Shown here: piece by piece, positions 25,744-59,141 of the stretch
How positions within the stretch are numbered: position 1 is the stretch's first letter
Layout: each line of letters starts with the position of its first letter
Origin: Streptomyces sp. NBC_00271
GTDB taxonomy: Bacteria; Actinomycetota; Actinomycetes; Streptomycetales; Streptomycetaceae
Direction: 5' to 3'
DNA: 64,000 bases
NCBI RefSeq assembly: GCF_036178845.1
Contig: NZ_CP108070.1
Location: 6,510,001 to 6,574,000, forward strand
The notes under the pieces: model-generated
What the model saw: only the letters and a program-made list of their open reading frames with translations
Told to the model about the DNA's origin: nothing
The model's database searches: none
Translations under genes and position numbers: made by a program

Positions 25744-26682
25744 ATGACCGACCGCAACGGCTGGTCGCCGCTGGAGATCACTCCGGGCGACGTGGGCGCA
25801 GCGGCGACCCCGGAGGCGCTCGTCGAGCACCTCGACAGCATCGACCTGGCCGGGCTGCTGGTCCGCGAGAAGGCCGTGGTCTTCCGCGGGTTCAAGGTGC
25901 CCGGCGAGGGGCTGGACCCGGTCCTCGACCGGCTGCTGCCCCGCCGCCTCGCCTACGTGCACGGCAACTCGCCGCGCACCAAGGTCGGCTCCAACGTGTA
26001 CACCTCGACGGAGTACCCGCAGGAGTACACCATCTCGATGCACAACGAGATGTCGTACGCCCACGCCTGGCCGACCCGGCTCGCCTTCTACTGCGCCGTC
26101 GCCCCGGAGACCGGCGGTGCCACGCCGGTCGTCGACGCCGCGCTGTGGCTGGAGGCCCTCGACCCGGAGGTCCGCGAGGCCTTCGAGGCCGGGGTGCGCT
26201 ACACGCAGAACCTGCATGGCGGCAAGGGCCTCGGCAAGAGCTGGCAGGACACCTTCGAAACCGGGGACCGGGACGAGGTCGACGTCTTCCTCAAGGAGTC
26301 GGAGGCCGAGTGGAGCTGGGGGCCGGGCAACAGCCTGAAGGTCAGCCAGCTGCGCCACTCCACGATGCGTCACCCGGTCACCGGCGCCGAGGTCTGGTTC
26401 AACCAGTCCGACCAGTGGCACCCGGCCTCGCTCGGCGACGACACCGCGAAGGCGCTCGCCCAGATCATGCCGGCCGACGAGCTTCCACAGTCCGTGACCT
26501 TCGCGGACGGCAGCCCGATCCCGGACGAGTACGTCCTGCAGGTGCGCGACCGTGGCCTGGAGAACGCGGTGAACGTCGACTGGTACGAGGGCGACCTGCT
26601 GCTCATCGACAACCTGCTGGTCGGCCATGGCCGCCGCCCGTTCACCGGCCCGCGCCGGATCCTCGTCGCGATGTCCGACTGA
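25744..26682 (+). CDS. SyrP/TauD-type Fe(II)/2-oxoglutarate hydroxylase
   Basis: 312 residues from ATG 25744 (GAGAGGAAAG upstream). The iron-binding triad is visible as H100-N-E102 in ISMHNEMSYA and H295 in LVGHGRRPFTGPRRIL, whose Arg (about 304-305) binds 2-oxoglutarate. The HNEMSY variant (Glu instead of Asp) and overall length match SyrP and related beta-hydroxylases, which act on carrier-bound or free Asp/Asn and some other amino acids in NRPS pathways. Candidate substrates here are the residues of the DLPKV-type modules (Asx-like code) or Dap. It is followed by a 234-bp gap, so it may close an operon with sbnA-sbnB. Confidence 0.83.
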   Translation: MTDRNGWSPLEITPGDVGAAATPEALVEHLDSIDLAGLLVREKAVVFRGFKVPGEGLDPVLDRLLPRRLAYVHGNSPRTKVGSNVYTSTEYPQEYTISMHNEMSYAHAWPTRLAFYCAVAPETGGATPVVDAALWLEALDPEVREAFEAGVRYTQNLHGGKGLGKSWQDTFETGDRDEVDVFLKESEAEWSWGPGNSLKVSQLRHSTMRHPVTGAEVWFNQSDQWHPASLGDDTAKALAQIMPADELPQSVTFADGSPIPDEYVLQVRDRGLENAVNVDWYEGDLLLIDNLLVGHGRRPFTGPRRILVAMSD

Positions 26683-26916
26683 CGGCCGGTCCGACCGGCC
26701 GACCTTCGTAGGTCGACTTCCGTTGGCCTACCGCGGTTGGCCAACCTCCGTAGGCCACCCCCCACAGCGGGGCCCAGCCGGTGGATCCCCCGCCATCGGC
26801 CGGGCCCCGCGGCCTGTTTCAGGCCTCGTATAGGCCGGATATGGGCCCGGGTCGAAAACTGGCCAACGCACTACGACCAGCACACCACCGCTCCACCGAA
26901 AACACAGGAGACCACC
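26683..26916. promoter_or_regulatory. Intergenic region with stacked inverted repeats before the main NRPS operon
   Basis: After the hydroxylase stop a hairpin GGCCGGTCCGACCGGCC (26684-26700) could terminate. Then come GACCTTCGTAGGTC (26701-26714), two TTGGCC copies, CCGTAGGCC and the palindrome GGCCTGTTTCAGGCC (about 26811-26825), followed by GTATAGGCCGGATATGG. This is the only gap above 200 bp before mbtH and the large NRPS genes, so a promoter is expected here; no confident -35/-10 pair can be named. Confidence 0.4.
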
Positions 26917-27126
26917 GTGTCCGAGCAGCACGAATCCGCCATCACCCACCGCGTCGTGCTCAACGACGAGGAGCAGTACTCGATCTGGTGGGCCGACCGC
27001 GACCTGCCGGCCGGCTGGCACGCCGAGGGTACCGAGGGCACCCGCGAGGAGTGCCTGGCCCACATCGACCGGATCTGGACCGACATGCGCCCGGCCAGCC
27101 TCCGCCGTCGGATGGACGCCGCGTAA
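26917..27126 (+). CDS. mbtH: MbtH-like protein
   Basis: 69 residues from GTG 26917, with AGGAG 6 bp upstream. It shows the family core: VVLNDEEQYSIWWADRDLPAGW, then EGTREECLAHIDRIWTDMRP. The usual SLWP has become SIWW; the other conserved Trp, Gly and Asp positions are kept. MbtH proteins bind the N-terminal subdomain of adenylation domains and activate them. It lies 102 bp upstream of the first multimodular NRPS gene and is likely cotranscribed with it. It is the only one seen, so it probably serves all A domains of the cluster. Confidence 0.93.
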   Translation: MSEQHESAITHRVVLNDEEQYSIWWADRDLPAGWHAEGTEGTREECLAHIDRIWTDMRPASLRRRMDAA

Positions 27127-27228
27127 CCGGCCCGGCTCCGGCCGACGGCGCACCACGCGTACGACCGGGCTTCGGCCCGTCACCCCCGCTCTCGATCAGT
27201 CACTCACCACACGAGGAGCACACCCTCC

Positions 27229-52535
<25,307 letters not shown>

Positions 52536-52623
52536 CCCCGCCCCTTTCCGGTGGCCGGTCCGGCAGGGCCTCGTTGGTCCACCCCGTCGGACCGGCCGCC
52601 ATCGACGCACCCAGGAGCACACT

Positions 52624-53598
52624 GTGACCCCTCGGCACCTCATCTCCCTCGACGACCTCTCCGACGCCGAACTCCGCGCGCTCGTGGCCCGCGGCGCCGA
52701 CTTCTCCGCCGGCACCGCCGCCCACGGAGGCCCGTTGGCCGGCACCGTCACCGGCGTCTACTTCCGCAAGACCTCCACCCGGACCCGTACCGCCTTCTCG
52801 GCCGGGGCGCTGCGGCTCGGCGGCCAGATCCTCTCGTACGGGCCGGACGACCTGCAGCTGAACACCGGCGAGACCACCGAGGACACCGGCCGGGTCTTCT
52901 CCCGGATGCTGGACGTGCTGGTCGCACGGACCGCGGGCGACCCCGCCGAGCTGCGCGGCTGGGCCGCACAGCGGCGGATGTCGGTGGTCAACGCGATGAG
53001 CGCGGACGAGCACCCCACGCAGGGCCTCACCGATCTCACCACGCTGCTGCGGCGGTTCGGCCGGGTCGACGGGCTGCGGGTGCTGTACCTCGGCGAGGGC
53101 AACAACACCGCCGCCGCGCTCGCCCTCGGCCTGAGCCGCTTCAACGGCACCACGCTGGAGCTGCGGACGCCCCACGGGTACGGGCTGGCCGGGCAGGTAC
53201 GGCGCCGGGCGGACGAACAGGCCTTCCGGACCGGCTCGTCGGTCGTCGAGCACCACCACATGGACGCCCTCCCGGGCGACTTCGACGTCATCTACACCAC
53301 GCGCTGGCAGACCACCGGCACCGCCAAGGCCGACCCGGACTGGCGCGCCGGCTTCCTGCCGTTCCGGGTCACCGCCGACCTGTGGAAGACCAGCCCGCGC
53401 GCGGTCTTCATGCACGACCTGCCCGCGCACCGCGGCGAGGAGGTGGCCGCCGACGTCCTGGACGGGCGCCACAGCATCGCCTTCGACCAGGCGGAGAACA
53501 AGATGCACAGCGCGATGGCGGTCCTGGAGTGGTGCCGCCTCGGCACCGTCGGCGGCGTCCCGTGTTCCAAGCCGATGGCCGTGGGGGCCGGCCGGTGA
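52624..53598 (+). CDS. Carbamoyltransferase with altered amino-acid-binding motifs (probable Dap carbamoyltransferase)
   Basis: 324 residues from GTG 52624 (AGGAG upstream), 88 bp after the giant NRPS. Carbamoyl-phosphate motifs are intact: S51-T-R-T54 and H130-P-T-Q133. The side that binds the amino acid differs from ornithine transcarbamylases. The DxxxSMG loop is replaced by FDVIYTTRWQTTGTA, and HCLP is H264-D-L-P267, with Asp in place of the catalytic-region Cys; ENKMH stands for ENRxH. Ornithine is therefore an unlikely acceptor. Viomycin-type clusters use a carbamoyltransferase (VioL) to turn Dap into beta-ureidoalanine, and this cluster makes Dap, so that reaction is my leading inference. 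It may act on free or carrier-bound Dap. Confidence 0.82.
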   Translation: MTPRHLISLDDLSDAELRALVARGADFSAGTAAHGGPLAGTVTGVYFRKTSTRTRTAFSAGALRLGGQILSYGPDDLQLNTGETTEDTGRVFSRMLDVLVARTAGDPAELRGWAAQRRMSVVNAMSADEHPTQGLTDLTTLLRRFGRVDGLRVLYLGEGNNTAAALALGLSRFNGTTLELRTPHGYGLAGQVRRRADEQAFRTGSSVVEHHHMDALPGDFDVIYTTRWQTTGTAKADPDWRAGFLPFRVTADLWKTSPRAVFMHDLPAHRGEEVAADVLDGRHSIAFDQAENKMHSAMAVLEWCRLGTVGGVPCSKPMAVGAGR

Positions 53599-54854
53599 CC
53601 CTGCTCGACCAGGCCGAGGTCCCCGAGGAGACCGAGAAGCCGCCCCCGCTGCGCCGCAACAAGAACTTCCTGCTGCTGTGGTCCGGCGCGGGACTGTCCC
53701 AGTTCGGCGTCCGAGCCGCGGTCTCCGCGTACCCGCTGCTGATGCTCTGGTACACGGGCTCGCCCGCCGACGCCGGCCTGGTCGGCTCGGCGGCACTGTT
53801 GCCACAGCTGCTCCTGCTGCTGCCGGCCGGCGCGCTGGTGGACCGCTGGGACCGGCGGTGGCTGATGGTGGTGTGCGACGCGGTCGGGCTCGTCTCGATG
53901 GGCAGTTTGGCCGCCGCGCTGTGGTTCGGGGTGCTGTCGGTGCCGCACGTGATGGCCGCGGCGTTCCTGGAGGGCGGCGCGGTGATCTTCTACAAGCTCG
54001 CCGAGCGGGCCGCCGTACGCCACGTCGTGCACCCCGACCACCTGTCGGCCGCGCTGTCGCAGAACGAGGCGCGGGGCCAGGCCGCCGGGCTGCTCGGGCA
54101 GCCGAGCGCGGCGGTCCTCTTCCAGGCGTTCCGCTGGCTGCCGTTCGGGGTGGCCGCGTTCACCCACTTCTTCGCGCTGGTCACGCTGCTGCTCATCCCC
54201 AAGTCGTTCCAGGACGAGCGGGACGAGGAGGCGGGAGGGTCGGTGTGGGCCGAGATCGGCGAGGGCATCGCCTGGGTGTGGCGACAGCGCTTCATGCGGG
54301 CCGCGATCGTCATCGTCGGCGGCAGCAACCTGCTGTTCCAGATCCTCAATCTGGCCCTGGTGCTGATCGTCAAGGAGGGCGGGTACCCGCCTTCGTACAT
54401 GGCCGTCATCGGGATCATCGAGGGCGTCGGCGGCGTCCTGGGCGCGCTGACCGCCTCCTGGTTCATGAAGCGGCTGCCGCTGCCCGCGATCCTGATCGGC
54501 GCGCTGCTCGGCTGGGCGGGCCTGATCGCCGGGATCGCGTTGACCGGGCAGCCGGTGGTACTCGGCGCGCTGTGCGCGGGCACCAGCTGGGCCGGGGCGC
54601 TGCTCAACGTGGCCGCCGGGGTGCACCAGGTCCGGGTGACCCCGGACGAGATGCAGGGCCGCGCGATGAGCGTGTTCGGCCTCGTCGGCTCCGGCATGAA
54701 CTCCCTGGGAGCCCTTGTCGGCGGGCTGCTGCTGGCCGCGGCGGGCACGTACCGGAGCGTTCTGGGCGTGGCCGCCGCGATGGCCGTCCTCGCCCTCGTG
54801 GCCCTGGCCACGCCCGCGGTGCGCAGCATGGGCGCGGAGGAGCGGCAGGGCTGA
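53595..54854 (+). CDS. MFS transporter, probable peptide exporter
   Basis: 419 residues from GTG 53595, overlapping the carbamoyltransferase stop by 4 bp (GTGA). After a charged N-terminus (EETEKPPPLRRNKNFLLLW) there are 10-12 membrane helices. The MFS loop 2-3 signature GALVDRWDRRWLMVVCDAVG and the central cytoplasmic loop (FQDERDEEAGG) are visible. The family is that of macrolide- and enterobactin-type exporters (FRLLWSGAGLSQFG-like start). Tight coupling to a tailoring gene makes self-resistance and export of the peptide the likely role. Substrate is inference. Confidence 0.85.
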   Translation: MTLLDQAEVPEETEKPPPLRRNKNFLLLWSGAGLSQFGVRAAVSAYPLLMLWYTGSPADAGLVGSAALLPQLLLLLPAGALVDRWDRRWLMVVCDAVGLVSMGSLAAALWFGVLSVPHVMAAAFLEGGAVIFYKLAERAAVRHVVHPDHLSAALSQNEARGQAAGLLGQPSAAVLFQAFRWLPFGVAAFTHFFALVTLLLIPKSFQDERDEEAGGSVWAEIGEGIAWVWRQRFMRAAIVIVGGSNLLFQILNLALVLIVKEGGYPPSYMAVIGIIEGVGGVLGALTASWFMKRLPLPAILIGALLGWAGLIAGIALTGQPVVLGALCAGTSWAGALLNVAAGVHQVRVTPDEMQGRAMSVFGLVGSGMNSLGALVGGLLLAAAGTYRSVLGVAAAMAVLALVALATPAVRSMGAEERQG

Positions 54855-55024
54855 TCCGGCCCGGTCGGCGGGCACCCGGCGGCGTGGGCCGACTCCGGGT
54901 GCCCGCCGTCGGCGTACCCGAATATCGAAGGGATATAGAGCCGCACGGAAGGCTCGGAGCACCGGACGCCCCATGGGTCCGGTGCTCCGCCATGTGGCGC
55001 AGCGGGACAACTCCACAGCGTCTG

Positions 55025-55093
55025 TCTTTCACGTGTAAGAAACTGTTGACAGGTACCTCGGGCACCTGTCATGGTTTTCTTACACATGAAAGA
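55025..55093. promoter_or_regulatory. Nested palindromic operator with embedded promoter
   Basis: Two inverted repeats share one centre (55059). The inner arms are GACAGGTACC (55048-55057) and GGCACCTGTC (55061-55070), 9 of 10 paired. The outer arms are TCTTTCACGTGTAAGAAA (55025-55042) and TTTCTTACACATGAAAGA (55076-55093), 17 of 18 paired. A -35-like TTGACA lies at 55046-55051, inside the structure. The site sits immediately before the HTH regulator gene, so autoregulation is likely. Confidence 0.8.
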
Positions 55094-55100
55094 GGTCGCG

Positions 55101-55463
55101 ATGGAAACATTCCCGACCCCGACCGGTGATGAGGTGTTGCAGATGCTGGCAGCGCTCGGGAATCCGCACCGGATGCGGATCGTCGCGGCGCTGTCGGAGG
55201 GGCGTAACTACGTCAGTCGGCTCGCCCGCGAGATCGGTATGAGCCGCCCGCTGCTCCATATGCATCTGCAGCGCCTCGAGGCGGCGGGGCTCGTGACCGG
55301 AACACTCGAACTGTCGGAGGGCGGTAAGGCGATGAAGTACTTCGAAGTCACCCCCTTCGTCCTGCATCTGACCCCCGAGACCGTGGCCGACGCGGCCCGG
55401 ACCCTGACCGATCAGGACGAGAGCAAGAACGAGACCGCGAGCACCACAAAGGGAGCGAAGTGA
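55101..55463 (+). CDS. ArsR/MarR-type winged-helix regulator
   Basis: 120 residues from ATG 55101, chosen because AGAGG lies 5 bp upstream; ATGs at 55071 and 55086 fall within the operator. The winged helix is clear: EVLQMLAALGNPHRMRIVAAL, NYVSRLAREIGMSRPLLHMH, LQRLEAAGLVTGTLELSEGG, KAMKYFEV. The C-terminus is a polar helix rich in Asp, Glu and Thr. No metal-binding Cys cluster is present, so metal sensing is unlikely. The nested palindrome directly upstream is its probable binding site. It overlaps the small membrane protein gene by 4 bp and precedes an MMPL exporter, suggesting control of export by the product or by envelope stress. Confidence 0.82.
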   Translation: METFPTPTGDEVLQMLAALGNPHRMRIVAALSEGRNYVSRLAREIGMSRPLLHMHLQRLEAAGLVTGTLELSEGGKAMKYFEVTPFVLHLTPETVADAARTLTDQDESKNETASTTKGAK

Positions 55464-55753
55464 ACGGGTACGAGACGGTGGAGCTGGCCAGTGATCCGTG
55501 GAGCGGCGACTCGACGGGCCTCGTGGCGTCGGGCGGCGTCTTCCTGCTGCTGATCGTGATCGTCTGGCAGATCGCCGCCACATGGCGGGCCCGCATGCTG
55601 GCCGCCCGGGAGGACGAGTACCGCCGGCTCACCGCCAAGTACGCCCAACTGCTCGAGGACAACGTGGAGCTTCACCGCCGTACGTCCGAAGAGCTCACGC
55701 AGGCGCGTCAGGCCATCGTCTCGATGGAGAAGATGATGCGCGAGATCGAATAG
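55460..55753 (+). CDS. Small bitopic membrane protein with coiled coil
   Basis: 97 residues from GTG 55460, coupled to the regulator by GTGA. A short outer or inner N-terminus precedes one membrane helix (LVASGGVFLLLIVIVWQIAA), followed by a long charged coiled coil (RMLAAREDEYRRLTAKYAQL to RQAIVSMEKMMREIE). Such proteins often partner a regulator or transporter. Nothing shows a catalytic role. It may present a membrane signal to the regulator; this is inference. Confidence 0.7.
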   Translation: MNGYETVELASDPWSGDSTGLVASGGVFLLLIVIVWQIAATWRARMLAAREDEYRRLTAKYAQLLEDNVELHRRTSEELTQARQAIVSMEKMMREIE

Positions 55754-55789
55754 GGCCGAGCGGCCTGGTCCCACCCCCCTGCGTGCCGT

Positions 55790-55827
55790 GGGCCGCACCA
55801 CCGAGTTGGCGCTCGGTGGCGCGGCCC
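55790..55827 (+). terminator. Hairpin after the regulator pair
   Basis: GGGCCGC (55790-55796) and CACCGAG pair with CTCGGTG and GCGGCCC (55821-55827) around TTGGCG, with small internal offsets. It separates the regulator pair from the MMPL gene. The rest of 55754-55959 shows only the ribosome site AGGAGA before 55960. Confidence 0.55.
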
Positions 55828-55959
55828 GGGCAAGGGAATACACGAAAGTCCCGCACAGCCGATCTTGGTGTCACGGCAAGGCCTAGGAACCGAAGGCCGT
55901 GACCCCGGCCGGCGTGCGTCCGCTACCGCACTGCACTCCCCTGCATAGGAGACCATCTC

Positions 55960-58221
55960 ATGCCGAGCATGACACCCCCCACGTCACCGCTGGGGGAAGG
56001 GCACAGGCCGTTGACCGTACGGGTCGCCGGCTGGTCCGCCCGCAACGCCAAGAAGACGATCGGGGGCTGGCTCCTGCTGGTGGTGCTCGCCGTGCTGATC
56101 GGCGGTGCGGCCGGGTCCGGCGCGCAGACCTCCGACCCCGGTGAGTCCGGCCGGGCCCAGAAAATCATCCGCGACCAGGACGTCGAGGAGCCTTACCAGG
56201 AGTCCGTGCTGGTCGAGGCCAAGAACCGGACCTCCGCGAGGTTCGCCGACGACGCCAGGCTGCAGCAGGCCGCCCGGGACCTGGTCGCCAACCTGAAGGC
56301 GACCGGCGGCGCCGCCACCGACGTGGCGTCCCCCCTCGGTGCCGAGGGCACGGAGCAGATCTCCAAGGACGGCCACTCCGGCCTGGTCGGCCTCACCGTC
56401 GCGGGCCCCGAGGAGCAGGTCGACGCGCACTTCGAATCGGTGCTCGCCGCCGTGCAGAAGACCAAGGCCGCCCATCCGGACGTGCGCATCGCCGAGGCCG
56501 GCGACCTGTCCCTGCAGACGGCCGTCAACGACGCCGCCGACAAGGACCTCGCCAAGGCGGAGCTGACCTCGCTGCCGCTCACCCTGATCATCCTGCTGGT
56601 GGTCTTCGGCGCCCTGGTCGCCGCCGGCATCCCGGTGCTGCTCGCCGTCACCTCGGTGCTCGCCGCCCTCGGCCTGCTCGGCGTCGTGGGCAACTTCATC
56701 CCCGCCAACAGCACGGTCTCCTCCGTGGTCCTGCTGATCGGCATGGCGGTCGGCGTCGACTACTCGCTCTTCTACCTGCGCCGCGAACGCGAGGAGCGCG
56801 CGGCGGGCAGGTCCGCCATCGAGGCCCTGGAGGCCAGCGCCCGCACCTCCGGCCACGCGGTCGTCGTCTCCGGTATCACCGTGATGCTCTCCGTCGCCGG
56901 GCTCTTCATCACCGGCATCGACGTCTTCAACGGCATGGCCGTCGGCACCGTTCTCGTGGTCGGCCTCGCCGTCCTCGGCTCGGTCACCGTGCTGCCCGCC
57001 ACCCTCTCCCTGCTCGGCCGCCGCGTCGACGCGCTGCGCATCCCCTTCCTGGGCCGCCGCCGCACCGCCGCCACCGAGTCCCGTACCTGGACCGCCATCG
57101 CCCGCGGCGTGGTGCGCAGGCCGCTGCTGATGGGCGCCGCCGCCGTGGTCCTGCTGCTCGCCCTGGCCGCGCCGGCGCTCCACATGAAGCTCTCCGACCC
57201 GGGTCAGACCCGCTCGCTGCCGCGCTCCATCGAGGCCGTCGACGCCGGCGTCCGCATTCAGGAGGCCTTCCCCGGCGGTCCCGCCCCGGCCTCGGTCGTC
57301 GTCTGGGGCGAGGGCGCCACCACCGGCAAGGCCGACGCGGCCGTCGCCGAACTGCGCCGCGAGGCCGCCGACAGCCCGGCCCTCGGCGAGCAGATCTCCA
57401 CCCACAAGGTCGGCGAGGCCCTGGTCATCAAGGTTCCGCTGGCCGGTTCCGGCACCGACAAGGTCTCCACCGACGCGCTCAGGACCCTCCGCGACGACGC
57501 CCTGCCGAAGGCCTTCAAGGACACCAAGGGCCTGGAGTACGCCGTCACCGGCTCCATCGCCGGACAGCACGACTTCGCCTCCGCGCTCAGCGGCCGCGCC
57601 CCCTGGGTCTTCGCCTTCGTCCTGGTCCTCGCGCTGGTCGTGCTGACCCTCGCCTTCCGCGCGCCGGTCGTCGCCCTCGTCTCCATCGCGCTCAACCTGC
57701 TCTCCATCGGGGCGGCCTACGGCCTGGTCGTCCTCGGCTTCCAGAACGGCGGCCTGGGCGGTCTGCTCGGCTTCGACTCCTACGGCGGAATCGTCAGCTG
57801 GCTCCCGCTCTTCATGTTCGTGATCCTGTTCGGCCTGAGCATGGACTACCACGTCTTCATCCTCAGCCGGGTCCGCGAGCTGTGGCAGCGCGGCGACAGC
57901 GCCAAGGACGCGGTGGTCGGCGGGGTCGGCTCCAGCGCCGGCGTCGTCACCAGCGCCGCGGTCGTGATGATCTCCGTCTTCGCGCTCTTCGCCACGATGT
58001 CCGGCATCGAGTACAAGATGCTCGGCGTCGGCATGGCCGCCGCGATCGCCATCGACGCGACCATCGTCCGCGGCCTGCTCCTCCCTGCCGCGCTGACCCT
58101 CCTCGGCGACCGCGCCTGGGGCAAGCGCCCCGAGGCCGCCACCCCGGCGCCCGTCTCCGCCACCGGCGAACTCGCCGCGCCCGAGGCGGAGTCCGCCGAC
58201 CTCGCCACGTCCCGCCGATAA
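55960..58221 (+). CDS. MMPL (RND-superfamily) exporter
   Basis: 753 residues from ATG 55960, with AGGAG upstream. It has the standard two-half layout. TM1 (KKTIGGWLLLVVLAVLIGGA) is followed by an extracellular loop to about residue 190, then a block of five helices. That block contains GMAVGVDYSLFYLRREREE, the conserved GxxxDY motif of proton relay. TM7, a second loop, and a second helix block with FGLSMDYHVFILSRVREL follow. Actinomycete MMPLs export lipids, siderophores and peptides and often sit in NRPS clusters. The gene is 206 bp after the regulator pair and 38 bp before the lipoprotein gene. Export of the NRPS product or envelope adaptation is the likely role. Confidence 0.88.
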   Translation: MPSMTPPTSPLGEGHRPLTVRVAGWSARNAKKTIGGWLLLVVLAVLIGGAAGSGAQTSDPGESGRAQKIIRDQDVEEPYQESVLVEAKNRTSARFADDARLQQAARDLVANLKATGGAATDVASPLGAEGTEQISKDGHSGLVGLTVAGPEEQVDAHFESVLAAVQKTKAAHPDVRIAEAGDLSLQTAVNDAADKDLAKAELTSLPLTLIILLVVFGALVAAGIPVLLAVTSVLAALGLLGVVGNFIPANSTVSSVVLLIGMAVGVDYSLFYLRREREERAAGRSAIEALEASARTSGHAVVVSGITVMLSVAGLFITGIDVFNGMAVGTVLVVGLAVLGSVTVLPATLSLLGRRVDALRIPFLGRRRTAATESRTWTAIARGVVRRPLLMGAAAVVLLLALAAPALHMKLSDPGQTRSLPRSIEAVDAGVRIQEAFPGGPAPASVVVWGEGATTGKADAAVAELRREAADSPALGEQISTHKVGEALVIKVPLAGSGTDKVSTDALRTLRDDALPKAFKDTKGLEYAVTGSIAGQHDFASALSGRAPWVFAFVLVLALVVLTLAFRAPVVALVSIALNLLSIGAAYGLVVLGFQNGGLGGLLGFDSYGGIVSWLPLFMFVILFGLSMDYHVFILSRVRELWQRGDSAKDAVVGGVGSSAGVVTSAAVVMISVFALFATMSGIEYKMLGVGMAAAIAIDATIVRGLLLPAALTLLGDRAWGKRPEAATPAPVSATGELAAPEAESADLATSRR

Positions 58222-58259
58222 GCCGACCACCCGCACGGAAGATGAGAAGGTAGATCCTC

Positions 58260-58922
58260 GTGAGCATTGACAGCAGGAGCCTCAAGAAGTTCGTCGTGTG
58301 CGCGGTGACCGTGGCGGCCGCGGCGGTCGTCACCACCGGGTGCCAGGAGTCGGACGGCCTCGGCAAGTCCGCCTCCAGCTCCAGCCAGTCGTACGACGTG
58401 ACCGACAAGGTCACCGGGGTGAGCGTCGACAACAACGGCGGGAACATCGAGATCGTGGCCGGCACCGGCAGCGCGATCAAGGTGACCGAGCGGTTGGAGT
58501 ACAGCGACAGCAAGCCGAAGACCGAGCACTCCGTCTCCGGTGGCGCGCTGGCCCTCAAGGGCGGCGACTGCGGCGGCTCCGCCTCCAAGTGCTCCGTCGA
58601 CTACCGCATCGAGGTGCCGGCCGGCGTCCGGGTCGATGCCACCACCGGCGGCGGCGACATCACCGGCACCGGCCTCGGCGGCACCGTCGTCGCCAAGACC
58701 GGCGGCGGCAACGTCGACGTGGCCTTCGGCACGGCACCCGCCAGCGTCAACGCCGACAGCGAGGGCGGCAACGTGACGGTCAAACTCCCCAAGGGCTCGT
58801 ACGCCGTCGACGCCTCCACCGACGGCGGCAACAAGAAGGTCGACGTGCCGGTCAACGACGGCTCGGCCAACAAGGTCAAGGCGCACAGCGCGGGCGGCAA
58901 CGTCACCGTCCAGTCCGCATAG
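58260..58922 (+). CDS. DUF4097-type lipoprotein
   Basis: 220 residues from GTG 58260. A signal peptide ends in a lipobox-like VTTGC (Cys about residue 28), indicating lipid anchoring outside the membrane. The mature part is a right-handed beta-helix-like repeat with GVRVDATTGGGDITGTG, KTGGGNVDVAFG, NADSEGGNVTVKLP and KAHSAGGNVTV, typical of DUF4097 putative adhesin domains. Function of the family is unclear. It follows the MMPL gene by 38 bp and is probably cotranscribed with it. Confidence 0.75.
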   Translation: MSIDSRSLKKFVVCAVTVAAAAVVTTGCQESDGLGKSASSSSQSYDVTDKVTGVSVDNNGGNIEIVAGTGSAIKVTERLEYSDSKPKTEHSVSGGALALKGGDCGGSASKCSVDYRIEVPAGVRVDATTGGGDITGTGLGGTVVAKTGGGNVDVAFGTAPASVNADSEGGNVTVKLPKGSYAVDASTDGGNKKVDVPVNDGSANKVKAHSAGGNVTVQSA

Positions 58923-59039
58923 CCAAGTCCTGCCGGGAACCGGCAGGTTCACGAGACTCCTGGAGGGCCGTCTCCGTACGGGGCCTTCACGTCCCCCGTC
59001 ATGGTCGCGTAACGGAAAAATATAGGCACTCCCGGCAGA

Positions 59040-59075
59040 GTGAAGCCCCGGACGGATATCCGTCCGGGGCTTCAC
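59040..59075. terminator. Perfect 36-bp palindrome, bidirectional terminator
   Basis: GTGAAGCCCCGGACGGAT (59040-59057) is followed directly by its exact reverse complement ATCCGTCCGGGGCTTCAC (59058-59075). It lies between the lipoprotein gene and the thioesterase gene and should form a very stable hairpin. A GTG inside it is in frame with the thioesterase but is not a credible start. Confidence 0.8.
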
Positions 59076-59141
59076 CGTTGTCGCGGTGCATCTCACCGCC
59101 TCCACCGAACCACCGCTGACGAGCAGGGAGTTGCCGCGCTC

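Noticed and set aside
52624..53598. Housekeeping ornithine carbamoyltransferase (argF)
   Set aside because: The SMG loop and HCLP motif are altered and the gene is embedded between the NRPS and an exporter, not with arginine genes.
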